Origin: Eutypella sp. D-1
Lineage: Eukaryota; Ascomycota; Sordariomycetes; Xylariales; Diatrypaceae
Assembly: GCA_023313575.1 (NCBI GenBank)
Contig: JAJTTP010000001.1
Location: forward strand, 930,001-994,000
DNA: 64,000 bases
Direction: 5' to 3'
Shown here: in pieces, positions 43,076-56,540 of the stretch
How positions within the stretch are numbered: the first letter of the stretch is position 1
Layout of the letters: every line of letters begins with the position of its first letter
Made by a program: the position numbers and the translations under genes
The notes under the pieces: model-generated
Seen by the model: the letters and a program-made list of their open reading frames with translations, nothing else
Database searches by the model: none
Told to the model about the DNA's origin: nothing

Positions 43076-46000
43076 CGTGGTTATCATATATGTTCTAGTG
43101 CGATACCTCTTCACTGCGGAATACGTTAAAAGTATATGGGCAGAATTATATGTTGGCTGGAATGTCACCAGTCAATCAATAACGGTTTACGGAGCGAAAT
43201 ACTCAGAGAGTTTAACGTTCTTGTCGGCATGTCGGTGGGCGAAACCACAACTTTAAACCAGCAAAGTTTCTTGTAAGATCATGTCTTCTGCACCACTCAC
43301 CTAGTCGGCGTATTGATACCGCCATAGTTTCAGTAGAAAAATTTGCCATCAAACCGTTCAAAGGCTATGGTGTCCATGGGACCTCATGAGCAACTTTGGC
43401 GGGGTGGGCAATCCAATCCGTGCCGGTTTTAGAACCTCGTGGCTAGTTCGCTGGGCAGATTTCTTTCGGAGTCTAAAGGTTATTATTGCTTGTATCCCTC
43501 CCCTCCTACAAGTTACTCTTTCCGTAGTCTACCAACATACAAGAACCTCACCACAAGGTCTCAGTCATGTGTCGCTTACTCTGTCGAACCCACATGACGT
43601 ATGAGCAGTTCTTCGTTCTTCAACCTGTTGTCGTTTCTATGCTATCACAGAAAGCCACATGGCCGTGTGTCCCGACTGGCCATATTTGTCTCATAGGAGG
43701 GTGCCAGCCACCTGGAGGCGATAAAACGTAAACCGAAACTTTGTTTACTCAGTTCGTTACAACAGGCTATTACACCCACGGCCTGCATGTGTTAGGCCAG
43801 GTACGATGGAAGTTGATCCCCCCGGGGTTCAGATTTGGGGTTCGTTAAGGTATACATGCCTGTGTACTGTAGTAGATAGTTGCGAACTCTCTTCTGACCA
43901 ATGATAGCCCCCTATCTTCGCACACGGCTTCTAACAACCAATCAAGTGGCTTATTACAGTCGAGCACACCATGAAGATCTCTTGAGCCTAGATCCTGTAC
44001 CTGCAGACATCACAGGGTGATAAACTGCTGAACATCACTCATCAATATGTAGAGATAGGCAGATACAATCAGCCTGCAAGCCTTCAAATAAGCAAGCCAA
44101 GAGGGACAGTTTGGTGGTGTCATATGAACAATGTGTGGGGTCACGGGTAGTAAATTTCTACATTTCTAGCTGCCCTCTAACTACGAGTATCGGCGGGAAG
44201 CTATCGCCGCCGGCTCTGCTATTCACGAATTAGCATTGTGTCCCGACCCCCCGTGCGACTTAGATGCCAGATAGTTGGGTGCCCAACCTCAATCTCAATT
44301 TCTCGCTTTGACGCCACCATAAATCCAAAGTTAAAAATGACGCTGTCATATATACAGGCTATGAACAAAAGTGATTAGGTGTCCAGATAGTCTGGGTAGA
44401 TCATAGCGGCACGGTCTTCAGCCTTACCAGACAGCGATGATATCATATCGAAAGTAAATAGGGCACGAATTACGCCACGGAATAAAGAGCGATAGACTTC
44501 ATATACCTCTAGCTCCTATTGAGAAACCTCCAGGCCACGATTCCGACGGGCTAGATCATATTCGCAACACCCCAACTCGAATAAGCGTAAGGAAATCTAT
44601 TTAACTACCTGGCTATTCGCATACGTCCTCGCATACGTCCAATGGTGTGGGGTTTTATAAGGGTCCAAGAGGTATATTCTAAAATACTACCCTAAGACAT
44701 TCTTTGGTAAACCTGCATATCTTGGATTCAGGGATCAGAGGATTCAGCATACATGCCTATATGTCAAGTACATTCGTCGCACCCTCTCCCACCGCAAAAA
44801 CATAACTATCTCAAACATATTCGAACCATAGGCAAGAAAGCGGGAGTGGGCATCTCTCCACATCGCGCACTAAATACAAGGGCTCACCTTGGAATACAAT
44901 CGTCTTCACTCAAGAGGCGCTGCTCCGGTTCCATGAGGAGATAGACGTGCCTTGTCTCAGTGCGACGTTGATTCTATAGACGCGGTCGGCGAGCCAGTGT
45001 TCCGACGGCTATCAACGCAGCATGACAGCTCACCATTCTCTATATCCAAACTTTCACCTCGACGAACCCTCAATCGCGAATATCCTGCTTATACGGTCTC
45101 TTCGAGTCCTAAATAGAACCAAGAGTACATTCATACGCCGGTCTGGTCGAACATGCCACGCGCGTCTACTATGTGTCAATACTATGAGGTTATCGTATGC
45201 GATCAAACTGCACGACCACCCAGAGTATCTAAATATGGCCGCTGGTTGACGTGCAGCATACTACATCGAGAGATAGAAGTATTTGCTGGAAGACTCGATA
45301 TATATGTTCCCTCATGGTCGAGGCGACTCTCGACCCGTCCTGGCACCAATGTCACCTGCACGAAGCGGTTAGGCCATCAACGATTGTCTCAGCGTCACCG
45401 TATTTTTAACATGAACCTTCATCGGCCCTAGATGTCTTACTCGTCTACAGCTCGGCTCTTCATTGCTTTGCGGTCGTTTCCGGCAACAGCGTCGAAGCAA
45501 TAGTGACCCCCAACGATGATTCTGACCAAGGAAGAACAAGTACAACACTTCATCGATTATCTAATTTAATCATCTGTAGTAGATGGATTGCTCCATCACA
45601 TGCGAAAACCGGACTCCCTCGCCTCGCCGGCTTTCTAGTTATAACCCCGATGGCCGGCCCGTCTGGGCTAAGGTAGAGAGGGTCAGGGGTGTACTCCTCA
45701 AGCCCCTCTATAATTCCCAGTCGATTCCCCACACTGATCTCATAGCCCTGGCTCGTAGTCCATTCATCGATTCACTCATTACCTCATGTTTTCCTCCGCA
45801 TAAAGGCGCAGAAGGTTAGAATTGCCCTATAGTAGAAAGGCCCAGGCACGCGAGTTCCCGCAAGAACACTTAGGCTAACTAGTAAGTTTCTCGGGTTTGA
45901 ATTGCTATTGTCGATCAATTTGAGGGCGACAGGAACCGTAGGGTGGGGGAGTTAAGGGCGTTCGGTAGGCGTTCTTCCAGCGGCCGGCATCGGGCATTGA

Positions 46001-46305
46001 GAAACGACCGAGCGCATCTTTCAATCGTAAATTGAGGCGGATTACCTTTTTGGGAGAGTTCTGGCAGAGGGACCCGGGAGATGTTCTGATGCGATTATTC
46101 TATCCTTACCCGGTCTATCCTTCCCCGCCGTTTCTCGACGCTTGTCGCAATATAATCGCTCGGTCAGGTTCGCCGTTTCTTTTTCTGCTCGAGGTGTCGC
46201 CCGGATTCTCTAGGCACGTGAAAGGAAAACCCGGACCTGACGGAGGCCGAACACCTGGGTGACGATTGATTGTTTCATCCTTCCTCTCTTACCAAAGCAC
46301 CAAAG
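43076..46305. other. 3.2 kb spacer
   Basis: Between the divergent glycosyltransferase and CoA-transferase genes. No gene, tRNA or recognisable mobile-element protein was found; only short unsupported frames. Confidence 0.5.
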
Positions 46306-48119
46306 ATGGCGCCGTTACCGCGAAATGGCGTCTTATTTCTGCGAGCTTCCGTTCGGCTGTCGCGTCGGTGGGCAGTACCCGGCGCGTCGCAGTACGCGAA
46401 GTTCGCACCCTTCCTCCAGAAATCGTTCTATTCAGCCGCACCAACGCCCACGCGCGGCGGCTCCAAAATCTACAAGTCAGCCGACGAGGCCATTGCCGAC
46501 GTCGAGGATGGCTCTGTAATTCTCAGCGCAGGATTTGGGCTGTGTGGCGTAGCTGGTACGTGAAGTACACAACGAAACATGTGATTCAAAGAAAAGCATG
46601 CTTTCACTCTTATCTTGCAACGCATTCGCTAACAACGGATCTCTGCGTCGGTAGAAACCCTCATCCAGGCCATTCACCGAAAAGGATTGAAGAACCTGAC
46701 GGCCGTATCAAACAATGCAGGCTCGGGCCCCCATGGTCTGGCTTTACTCACCAAGGACGGTCGTCTAAGCCGAATAATGTTGTCATATCTGGGGTCGAAC
46801 AAGGAGTTAGAGAAACAATACTTGTCAGGCCAAGTCGCGGTCGAATTGTGCCCCCAGGGCACGCTTGCCGAGAAGTTGCGAGCCGCGGGTGCAGGTATCC
46901 CGGCTTTTTACACAGCAACTGGTAGCAGTAAGTCACCCTATGTGGGCCAATGGGCAGGTATCAGGCAGGTTGGTTGTGGCTAACTCTTACTCTTGTAGGG
47001 ACGTTTGTTGAGACAGGCGAAATTCCAGTAAAATTCACCCCCGAAGCTATCCTTGAGAAGGGTAAGCCGAAAGAGGTGCGGATATTTAATGGCAGGTCCT
47101 ATATAATGGAGACCGCACTACCGGGTGATGTCGCCATCCTGCGCGCGTGGAAGGTTGATGAGGCTGGTAACTGCGTGTTCAAGTGAGTGCTAAACTAAGA
47201 TGCGACTGCGCGACAGGGCTCAGTGAAGGCTAATACACGTGCCAGATACACCACCAAGACGTATGCTGGACTAATGGCTAAGGCGGCGCGAATCGCCATA
47301 GTCGAAGCGGAAAATATCGTGCCCGCCGGGTCCCTCGAGCCTGATGTCATCGACCTACCCGGCATTTTCATTGACCGCATCGTGCCCGCCACTGCGCCCA
47401 AGAACGTCGAAGTACTAAAGATTGCGCCATCCAGCGACCCTGGAAAGCCGACCACGTTAGACGCCAGGAACCGCATCGCCAAGCGCGCTGCCGCAGAGCT
47501 CAAGGACGGATTCTATGTCAACCTCGGCGTCGGTATCCCCACCCTTGCCGCCTCCTACCTATCTGAGAACGCCAAGGTCTGGCTGCAGTCTGAGAACGGA
47601 ATTCTAGGCATGGGCCCGTACCCGGCGTCGGAGAAAGATGCCGACCCGGACCTGGTCAATGCCGGGAAAGAAACGGTTACCCTACTACCCGGAGCGTCGA
47701 CCTTCGATTCAGCCGAGTCGTTCGGCATGATTCGGGGAGGACACGTGGATGTCTCCATTCTGGGTGCATTCCAGGTCTCGGCCTCGGGCGACCTGGCCAA
47801 CTACATGATCCCGGGCAAGGTTTTCAAGGGAATGGGCGGCGCCATGGATCTGGTGTCTAACCCCGAGCAGACCAAGATCGTAGTGGCGACCGAGCACGTC
47901 GATAAGAAGGGCAGGAGCAAGATCGTCCAGGACTGCAAGCTTCCGCTGACCGGCAAGGGCGTCGTCAGCACCATCATCACCGACCTCTGCGTCTTCCAGG
48001 TCGATCGCGTGAAGGGAGGGCTGACGCTCACGGAAGTAGCTGAGGGCGTTGACGTTGAAACCGTGAGGAAGAACACTGACGCCCATTTTGAGGTCGCGGA
48101 GAACGTTGGCACGTTCTAG
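46306..48119 (+). CDS. succinyl-CoA:3-ketoacid coenzyme A transferase, mitochondrial
   Basis: Four exons (46306-46555, 46655-46927, 46999-47182, 47246-48119; introns 63-99 bp) give 526 residues. The enzyme moves CoA between succinyl-CoA and acetoacetate (and related acids) in mitochondria; in fungi relatives also work on acetate or propionyl-CoA. The N-terminus is Arg-rich without acids (LPRNGVLFLRASVRLSRRW), a mitochondrial targeting signal. The alpha half contains LSAGFGLCGVAETLI and the AFYT segment; the beta half contains KRAAAELKDGFYVNLGVGIP and the catalytic glutamate in SENGILGMGPYP (about residue 352). The splice NCVF|KYTTKTYAGLMAKAA is family-typical. Fused alpha/beta as usual in eukaryotes. 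Confidence 0.96.
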
Positions 48120-48518
48120 GCGGTGAAGTCAACTCACTTGGATGCGGCGTGGGCCAGGTGAAGATGGAGCTCTGTATGAGACGGCCTTTCTGCATATTTG
48201 AAGCATGGCATATATGTATAGCATTGTATATAGGAGACATGATAGGTATATATATGTATTGGTAGCATTGTTTGGTTATTGAAGATCCGAGTGCCTTCTT
48301 CCTACACGCCGCACTCCATTGAACTTATCTTGTGATTTCAGTCGATCAACCATTTTAAAGTATTCTATGTACAATATGTACAACTCTAGATCATATTTCA
48401 CATGAGACACCAGACGTGTCATCTCCTCTATCTAATACAAGGCTAGGAAACATGCAGATATATACATACAACGTAACGCGTACAACACGCACAGAACCCC
48501 TGTTCTCCTCAGCCGAGC
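48120..48518. other. spacer between convergent genes
   Basis: About 400 bases holding the 3' regions of the CoA-transferase and the AhpD-like gene; nothing else seen. Confidence 0.6.
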
Positions 48519-49452
48519 TTAGATCTTCGGCCGTATTCCAGGCGCGAAGGTGGTGCCCTCTCCGCCGCTGATGACGTTAACAAGGCCATCTATGCTCTCG
48601 AGCATCCAGAGGTTTCCGTCTTCGCTGGCAAGCCATTCGCCGCCCTCGACAGGCTCCTGGCCCTCAGCGGCAGCGTCGCCATTCTCGTAGGCCTTGCGGA
48701 GGCCGAAGACGTGACTGACGACCTGGGGCCCTACACCGGTCTGCGAACGCAGGCAGGCGATGGCGATGAGGCTGGTGAGGACGCGGCCGACAGCGGCGCC
48801 TGTCTGCTTATTTGGCGGGTCGGATAGCAGGTTCGCGTAGTGGCTGTTCAGAATGTGGACGGGTAGATCCGGATGTGACTGGGCTAGCTTGTCGATCAGC
48901 TTCCGCTCGAAGCCCAGGTACACCTGGTCCCAGAGCGCGAGGCCGTCGCGCTTACGCGACTCAATGTTGGCGGCATTGAACTCGCGCGTCGGTGTTGTGG
49001 AGAGCGCCGACGCAATGTCTGAGGGCAGACTGCCGTAGAACGCGCCCAGTGTGTTTATCGACCGCGGGATCCCGTTGAAGGAGATGCACTTGAGTCCGAC
49101 CTCGCGGATCAGCTCCGCGTTCTGCACAGGCGTGCGCTTCGTGTCGCGTGAGTTGGCTAGGTGGAAGATCGACGTCATCGCTTCTGGGCAGTTCATCGTC
49201 GCCGACACGGCCGTCTGTCAATTGACAGTTAGCAATCCTGTCTTGATATTACGAATTGTATGGCCTCCTCCCGAGGAGCTACGCGCAACATACCGAGATT
49301 GTAACCCAGGCTGGCAGCCCGACTTGCTTCTCCGTGGCGGAGCTCGCGAACCGAGCTAGCGCAGGCTGCACGTCGGGTGACGTGCGGGTATAGCCCGACT
49401 TCGCATGGCTCACATTGATGAGCTTCTTGACAGCATCTGAGAGCTTCGACAT
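48519..49452 (-). CDS. AhpD/carboxymuconolactone-decarboxylase-like protein
   Basis: Exons 49452-49294 and 49214-48519 with a 79 bp intron (GTATGT...GACAG) give 284 residues. The central part (SATMNCPEAMTSIFHLANS; PVQNAELIREVGLKCISFNGIPRSINTLGAFYGSLP) has the all-helical character of AhpD-like proteins, a fold including alkylhydroperoxidase-type proteins. The classic CxxC of active AhpD peroxidases is not seen, so a peroxidase role should not be assumed. There is no signal peptide or membrane span. The ATG at 49452 opens the frame (MSKLSDAVKKLINVSHAKSG). It converges with the CoA-transferase gene. The family call is moderate; the exon model is well supported by phase. Confidence 0.75.
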
Positions 49453-50583
49453 CTTGGCGGTAGGCTGGACGAGGGCCGCAGTTGTAGCAGCGACAACGAA
49501 GACGACGGCGGCGGCGGTGACGGCGACGGAAACAACCGCGAATATCAGAAAGGGATCGAGCGAAAGTATGGTTAAGACGGCCGTCTCGGTGGTTCGTGAG
49601 GGGAAACCTGGATGGTTTCTCTCGTTACATATGCTGCTATAGAATTAGATAATGATAATCAAATGACCTTCTGCTTTCGTGTTGCTGCTGCTGCCCATTA
49701 AGATAAATAGGTTCTAGAGGCATGCAACGGACAAAAGGGATACTCACCAGTATATGACACTGACAGTCACATCATTCGTTTCTCCAAACCCAGCTGCATC
49801 GTGTCTTGGAAAGTTGCGTTTCTCTTTACACTACAAACAGCAATAATACCGAGACCGGTGGTATGGCGTTAGCAAACTCGATCGTCTAGGGTACTAGTTG
49901 GCGCAGACCGGCGATTTTTCAACGCCCGAAGATATTTGGGGAAACCCCCAAATTGAGAGTTCCACTTTCGGTCAGGGAGTGCCTCAGCATGTGATGAGGG
50001 CCCCGATGTGCTTCGGGAATAAGCCATGAGAGTGGGTGACATTCAACGCTGAATGTGAGGTTCGTTTTCCCGAAAACCGGGTTTATTCATTATGAATCAA
50101 CCTATCATGATCTTGCAAGTAGGTACCGACCGCCGGATGAAGCTGACGGCGGTGCAGGCCTCTGTACCTACAGAAAACCGAAATGTTGTTCTTTCTATGT
50201 CATAACCCTGATCATGTCATGTTTACCCGTTCGAAGAACCGCATCTAGCAAACTTAGAAGGGTGAGACATACAAGATATAACATGGCTTGCTTCAAATGT
50301 TCTTAGGCCCTACTCGTGACTGAGACAGTGGCTCTGCCCGCAACTGTATTCAAGAGGTTCATAATCTAGTAGAGGGGTTGGATGTAATCCAACCATTTAG
50401 ACGATTGCAGGAGTCTCAGTTTTATCGTGTCTCAACATAGTCTATTTGCGTATTCATATATATACTCCCAATTGGTAAAACCAGCGTTGCTAGTAACTAG
50501 GTATCTATCAGGCTGCCATGAGACTCACGCACCATATCGCATGTGTGTACGATAGACAGGCGGCCATCGACGCAGCAAGCGAT
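49453..50583. other. spacer
   Basis: Upstream of the AhpD-like gene and downstream of the transporter. A GACGGCGGCGG-type triplet-rich patch lies near 49500-49540. No gene supported. Confidence 0.5.
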
Positions 50584-52683
50584 TTAAAGAACCAGCTTGA
50601 AGGAAGGTTCACGGTCGTCCCCATATCCAATGTACTTATCATACTTGCCCTTTGCCTTGTCGCGGTTGATCTTGGCGCAGTAGAGTACGTTAAGGAGGAT
50701 CCTAGATCTCGAATTAGCCATAGTCATACCACTGCATGAATATGAACAGCGCTACGTTCACTCACAAGAACCATCCGAAACACAACAGCCCGAGCACAAT
50801 AGTGTGCCCCTCATGGTACTTGGGACCTTGGCTTTTAGGGTAGATGAAAACAGTGACGAAGCCACCACAGTTCGCAATAGCAAGCTGCAGCGCGCTGGTG
50901 GTAGCCCGCTTGTAATGGCCGGCAGAGTTATTGCTCAGCCAGCCCAGCACGGGAGGCACAGAAGTGTACAGCCCGGTGGCCATGAGGATCGTCATTCCGT
51001 ACTTGACTTGTGGTTTGCCGTCGTCGACGTTGGCGATTACAGCATAGCCGATGATGGCAATGGGCAGGGTGCAGAGCATGATAATGCCACGGACGCGGAG
51101 GCGGTCGGATAAAAAGGCGACAGCAACTGCCAGCATGTAAGCTCCCAAGTTTCCTGCCACTGACTGGGGTCACACGTACCAGTAAAGACGGAGGCCACAG
51201 CATACGGGATGACAGACCAGAGTTGAGCTTCGTTGGCCGTATATCCGAGAGCTTCAATAATCGTAGGGAGCTGGAAACTGTCAGCTGGAAGGTCATTTCT
51301 AGGGCTTAGATGGGTAGGTCCTTACAAAGAGGCCAAACGAGTATAAACCGCTGAGAATGCCAAAATAGGCGGAGGCAGTAAGCCAAGTCTGTGGACTGAA
51401 CACTCCGCGGCAGATCTCGGCCCAGCTGAACTTCTCCTCGGCCTCCCTATAAAAGGTGGTTAGTATCATCATCTACTATATAATTCGTAGGATTAGCTCT
51501 TACCTCTGACCCGTGCCGCTGGATGGGTCGGAACCTTGTAGCCGACTCACAGCGAAAGCACGTTCCTCGGGAGTGAGAAAGCTAGCAGAGCCGGCGCCGT
51601 TTGGAAGCAAAAAGTATGTCAAGATGCCCACGACCGCGGTCTAATAAGCAAAAAAAGGATTAGTTTTACCATCGCATTGGTCCTCGGGGATTTACACTTA
51701 CCAGCAAGCCTTCAATGACGAAGATCCACCTCCAACTATTGAGACCGCCTCGCTCCCCAATCTCGGCGATGCCTCGAGCGAGCAGTCCTGTGATCGTTAG
51801 TATTGATCATAATCAGCAGAATAACTGAGGGCTTTGGAGTGGCTTACCTCCAAATGCACCAGACAGGGAAGCAGCCGTGTAGAATATTCCGATGCGCAAA
51901 CCAAGCTCAGCTCGCGTATATATTCCACTAAGATATAGGACCTGGGAACGAGAAGTGTTAGCAATAGGACCTAGGGAGGCTACATCGATAGAAGCTATCT
52001 ACTTACTATACCGGGGAGTAGACCGCCCTCTGTCAGACCCAAGAGCGCTCGGACCGCAACAAATTCGGCGAAGTTGTTGATCTGCGACATTTGTGATCAG
52101 TATGTTGTGTGTACATGGGATGAAAGGACTTCATACAAATCCGAGACACATCGAGACAATACCCCAGGCAAAAGTCAGGATAGGAAGCCATATTTTAGGC
52201 GTGACTTTCTTCAACACCAGATTGCTTGGTATTTCGCTGTGGACAACGTTAGACAACTTTTCTCAAGCGATGGGACGGAATAAGTTACCTCAGGATGTAC
52301 GTCGCGTAGAAGACTGCCAGGCCCTGATTATATTGGTGGTTCGACATGCCCAAGTCGTTCTCGAGGTTGTAGAGACGAGCATTGCCAACATTGGTCCGGT
52401 CGAGGAACGAACAGAGAAACAGAACTGCCAAGACGGGAAGGATTCTGTTCTATTGTTAGCTGCTGGAGGAGACTGATGATTGGTCTCTGCCTGTAATTGT
52501 GCAGCACCATTGGACGTGTCTGCCGGCGTACCTAGTATCTAGCTTCCACAGAACTTTGCGAGTTAGCTGCTTGTCGTCTCTGTCGACGGTGCCGGTAGTA
52601 ACATCAGCCTTGGTAACGTCAGCCTTCTCGAGCTCCTCCATGCCGGCCTTGTCGTTTGACGGCGTATAACTTAGTTCTGCCAT
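50584..52683 (-). CDS. MFS transporter, allantoate permease/anion:cation symporter type
   Basis: Eleven exons (52683-52532, 52444-52289, 52236-52137, 52081-52007, 51941-51848, 51787-51702, 51640-51504, 51446-51326, 51270-51180, 51126-50766, 50701-50584; introns 52-87 bp) give 496 residues. Family signatures: KLDTRILPVLAVLFLCSFLDRTNVGNARL at the first span, SNLVLKKVTPKIWLPILTFAWG, NNFAEFVAVRALLGLTEGGLLPG, LNSWRWIFVIEGLL, and AFLSDRLRVRG between later spans; the tail NVLYCAKINRDKAKGKYDK is typical of Dal5/Tna1-like proteins. These import organic anions such as allantoate, nicotinate or other carboxylates across the plasma membrane. The penultimate and last acceptors were chosen because the nearer ones give introns of about 20 bases and lose the conserved joins. 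A Zn2Cys6 regulator lies just upstream. Confidence 0.93.
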
Positions 52684-53664
52684 TGTCGCTGTACTCAGAA
52701 AAAAAATCAGGACTTGAAAGAGGGCAAGAACAGGAACGAGAAAATGAGTTCAGATAGGTTGAGTGGCACGTCGAGGCGAGTGAGACATTCCGGGACCGAG
52801 ATCTTATAGGTGCGGTAAGGATACATACATACATACACACATATGTCAAGCATAACACACCATAGCGTCGTCCAATATCTATAGGGCGGCCAGGGTAGCA
52901 GATCTCTATGTCGGTCGGCTTTCCATTTTCCACCGAGACAGGGTCGCCAAGGATACGATATTGGTGGAGATGTTGGGGTTTCTCCTCTCATATCTTCTCC
53001 GGATCGGAGAACGTGGGGTCAGGGTTGCAGTGCCGTTGTCAAATAACATAACAAGGGGGATCAGCAATAGCAATCACAAGAGGCTGCCTGCAATGGGCCT
53101 GCAAGGTGTGCAGTGCTCGTGTAAGACTGCACGTCCCACCCCCACTGTCGTAAGCGGCCCGGTGTGGGGAGAAAAAAGGCGGAGAGCCGGGGTCGCTCTG
53201 GGGGTCGGGGGATGCCAGCATGCAAGGGAGCGATCTCAACAATATTATGGAGTAATGGTGTAATAGTGCCACGATAGTGGAAACAGCTTTGTAATTGGCG
53301 CTTACCTAGTTGTCCAGCCTGAGGCACCATGCACGACGGCGGGCCTACATGCCCAGGTAGGCAAGGAGGGAAGATCTAAGATGAGCAGATATTAAAACTT
53401 GTAAGTGGATAGATAGATAGATACATGCAATTCGGACAACAGGTGCAATTACTAAATATTAGCAAGGCACTCGCCACGGGTTGGGAGCAGAAATAGCATC
53501 TTGCGTCTTTGAAGAAGAAGAAAAGAAGAAGAAAAAAAGCTTCCTTGGTATTCAACGCCGAGAACTCCATATCCGTCAATGCGAATCCCGCTACTACCAA
53601 AACCTCATTCCCAGTTGACGCTTGATTGAACTCCGTGTGTGCGGAGGGTCTGGTCATCCGATGT
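52684..53664. other. promoter region of the transporter / 3' region of the regulator
   Basis: About 1 kb between two minus-strand genes. No gene seen. A short ACAT/TACA repeat lies near 52826-52846, and a run of GAAGAAGAAAAG lies near 53512-53540. Confidence 0.5.
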
Positions 53665-56540
53665 TCATGCGAATGTTGACCAGTCCATCCAGTCCAAGTC
53701 CGTCCCGTTCTGGAACTGGAAGTCGTCCCAGATCGCTTCGAGTCCCACGTGGGGATCATTGATGACCTCGTTCAGCTGGTCGTTCGACATCGTCGAGAAC
53801 ATCATGTAGTCCGGCTGCACCTGGTTGTTGGCCATGTCTATCTGCTGCTGTTGCGGCTGTACGGATCTCTGGTGATGGGCGATCTGCGTGACACCAGTGA
53901 GGTCGCCGTAGGTTGAGTTGCCATTGTGTACCTCCCTCGGCAGCTCGGGCATATTCCTCGTCGTCTCCGAAGACCGCGATGCCAGCTTCAATATGGTCCG
54001 GAGCTGTCCTGCGAAGAGTACTGACAGACCCTTCCGTTGGACGGGTGTCGAGCCGATTCTCTCCAACACATCCGTGGTCTCCGCAATCAAGGTCCTTATG
54101 TTGGGAGCCAGAATCGAACCATGACCGTCGGCCACTGTGCTCACTCTCAACGCAAAACAGGCTGCAAAGGATATCATAATGGCGGTATTGTTTGGCATTG
54201 ACCTGAGTTGATTCTCGCCTTGCACAGCGACTCGCAATACATTAAGTGCGGATGAGAGGCCGGCGGCGCGGAAGTAGTGCCGGGCTGAAATAGGTGCCGT
54301 CGGGTGGTTGATTACACTGGAATACATCGATAACCGTGTATGAGAAGCTAATATCTCGACGTAGGGCGGAAGGGCCAGTTCTATCATTCCTGTGTGAGTG
54401 ACTACATGGATAGTCTGGCTATCACGCTTCGTACGAAACTTACGTTCTCGGTCTCCAATTTGGAACGGCCATGTCTGATACCATCGTTCGAAGAACACGG
54501 TGATTTCATGTTTCAGCCTAACAAAACATGTGAGTTTACGATCTTCTGTGGCTGGGACCTAGACAACTCACATATCAACTACCTGAGGTTCGGAATGTGT
54601 GCCGTCGTTATAGCTGTCGCAGATTGCTTTGACTTTCGCAATCAAGTTTGCCTATACGATAAGCGGATTAGCCGATGCACGCAGGATCTCACAAGAGAAG
54701 TCAGACTCACCAAGTCTCGACGGAGAACCGCGACGGACACAATCGAACCATCCCATCGATCGGCAAGATCAGAGAGGTGCCACTGGTCGCAGGTCTCGAT
54801 CAGAGGTGAGACAGGCAGGACATAGCTCCGGCCTCTCGCAAGGCATACACTATTGTCTGTCAGCTCATGTTACAAGCCTACATTGAAGCGCCGGGTCAGG
54901 ATTACCCTCTCTCAAGCACAAACAGAGACAACCATGCACGTTCTCTCCTCCGAAGGAGTCTCCTCCCCATCAGGGAGTTCGGATCGACGTCGATGAATCC
55001 ATCCACGTAGAGCGCTTTCCTGGCTGAGATACAGTCCGAAGTGGCAACACTTTCTCTCGGTGTCCGGGGTTCGTCGGGGTATGTCAGGATGACCTTATTC
55101 AGCGATAGATCGAGCGCGATCATCAAGGCCATCGATATGTAAGTTGAAGTTTCGTCGTCGGCCCAGTGTTCGCCGGCAGAAATCCATGGCACGCAGACCA
55201 TGAAGGCTAGTACGATCTCGACGGACTTATACCGATTGGCGACGATGAGGCTCGCCAGCTTCTGCCGATGGTTGGAGAGTCGCTTATATAAGGCTTCCAG
55301 AGATGGCGAGAAGAGTGCGGAGGCGGCGGCTATGGAGGTAAAGAGGAAAGCGGAGCGACTCCTAACGAAGTCGACCGTATGGATCATGGGATCTATGCCC
55401 CAGCGCGTATGTGAGAGCTTGTCGAAGAAGCTGGGGGCGCATTTCCGTTAATACAGGCGTTCAAGTCTACCAGGGTGGGGTGGGTAGGTTACATACTATG
55501 AGAAAAGGGCTTCGGCCTCTGCAAGGGTAAGGAGACCTAGTTCGATGGGATCCAGCTCATCGCCGATGTCGAGCCGCGGCTGGAAACTCCCGAAGAACCG
55601 CTGGAGGTCATTGTTCCGGCTAGATCCGGGTTTCTGGGAATTGCGGCCGGAGCCGGCGATGAGCTGGGGCTCTATCGACGATAGCAGTTCAGACGTGCGG
55701 GCGAGTAGCTGCAGCGGATTTTCCGCATCGTCCAGGTTTAGGTGCTCGTCCTCGATGCTCTGAGTAGATGCGCCGCCTTCGCGAGATCCGGCCTGCGACG
55801 GCGGTGTATCGTGCGAAGCTGTAGTTTGATGCGGCGATGACGTGTTCGCTGGAAGTTGCTGCTGCTCAGCATTAACTATGCCGGCTACTGAGTAGCGGCG
55901 ATGTAGATTGCCATTCTCGGCGTTTAGGAGATCTCGGCTCCGTTCCAGTAAATACCGCAGCTCGGTGGCCTGCTCTGCGCTCTGAATTTGATCGCCACCC
56001 CCTCGGTTCGACTTCTTCAATGCCTGTTCTATCTGGATAACGGCCTTCTCGAGGCCCGAATGCTTGCTGTCGGCACATCAGTATCTGTAAATAAAACGTG
56101 GCGCCTCATGAGAACCCACTTCTTGACTCCCTTATGGCGACCCACGTGATAGGCGGGAGCCGCGCAGTCAATTCCGCGCTGGCGGCACCTCACGCAAGTG
56201 GGATCCGACCCGCCCGTGCGAACGCATTTGAGCTTGGAGCGCTTGCAGTTGAAGCCTGTTGAGTTGAATTGGGAAACTTGATGTTAGGTTCCATCGAGAA
56301 AACAAGAGAGAAGGAATTGCATGAACGTGGTGTGGTGCATGATGGGGGTCGAAAAATAGATTGATGGAAATGGCAATGGAGGATGGGGATGGGGATGGGG
56401 ATGGGGTCGGGCCCGCGGTTTACAAAGTCAAGTTCGGGGGCGTCATTGTCATTGATATATCACTTACATGAGGCAAGACGCTGCTGCTGCCGTTCATCCT
56501 TTTTGTCTGCGCTTGAGCTCGAAGCAACTGAGTCTGTCAT
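53665..56540 (-). CDS. Zn2Cys6 transcription factor with fungal-specific middle homology region
   Basis: Eight exons (56540-56468, 56255-56120, 56066-55497, 55430-54906, 54849-54711, 54651-54572, 54517-54444, 54389-53665) give 773 residues. The zinc cluster is split by the first intron (212 bp, the longest here) and reads C-FN-C-KRSKLK-C-VRTGGSDPT-C-VR-C-RQRGID-C, all six cysteines in place, at residues about 25-50. The linker GVKNKHSGLEKAVIQIEQALKK follows. The fungal_trans region includes WISAGEHWADDETSTYISMALMIALDLSLN (55 kb exon), then LFVLERGVCLARGRSY and DLADRWDGSIVSVAVLRRDL. The C-terminus is Gln-rich (QPQQQQID) with an acidic/aromatic end (DLDWMDW), a likely activation domain. Nuclear activator; the tandem transporter is a natural target. 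Confidence 0.93.
56381..56407. repeat. GGGGAT hexanucleotide repeat inside intron 1 of the Zn2Cys6 gene
   Basis: About four copies of GGGGAT lie in the unusually long first intron of the regulator, so length change would not alter the protein. Confidence 0.6.

Noticed and set aside
51154..51179. A 20- or 26-base intron before transporter exon 10
   Set aside because: Too short; the acceptor ending at 51127 gives 53 bases and the conserved VFTVAVAFLSDRL join.
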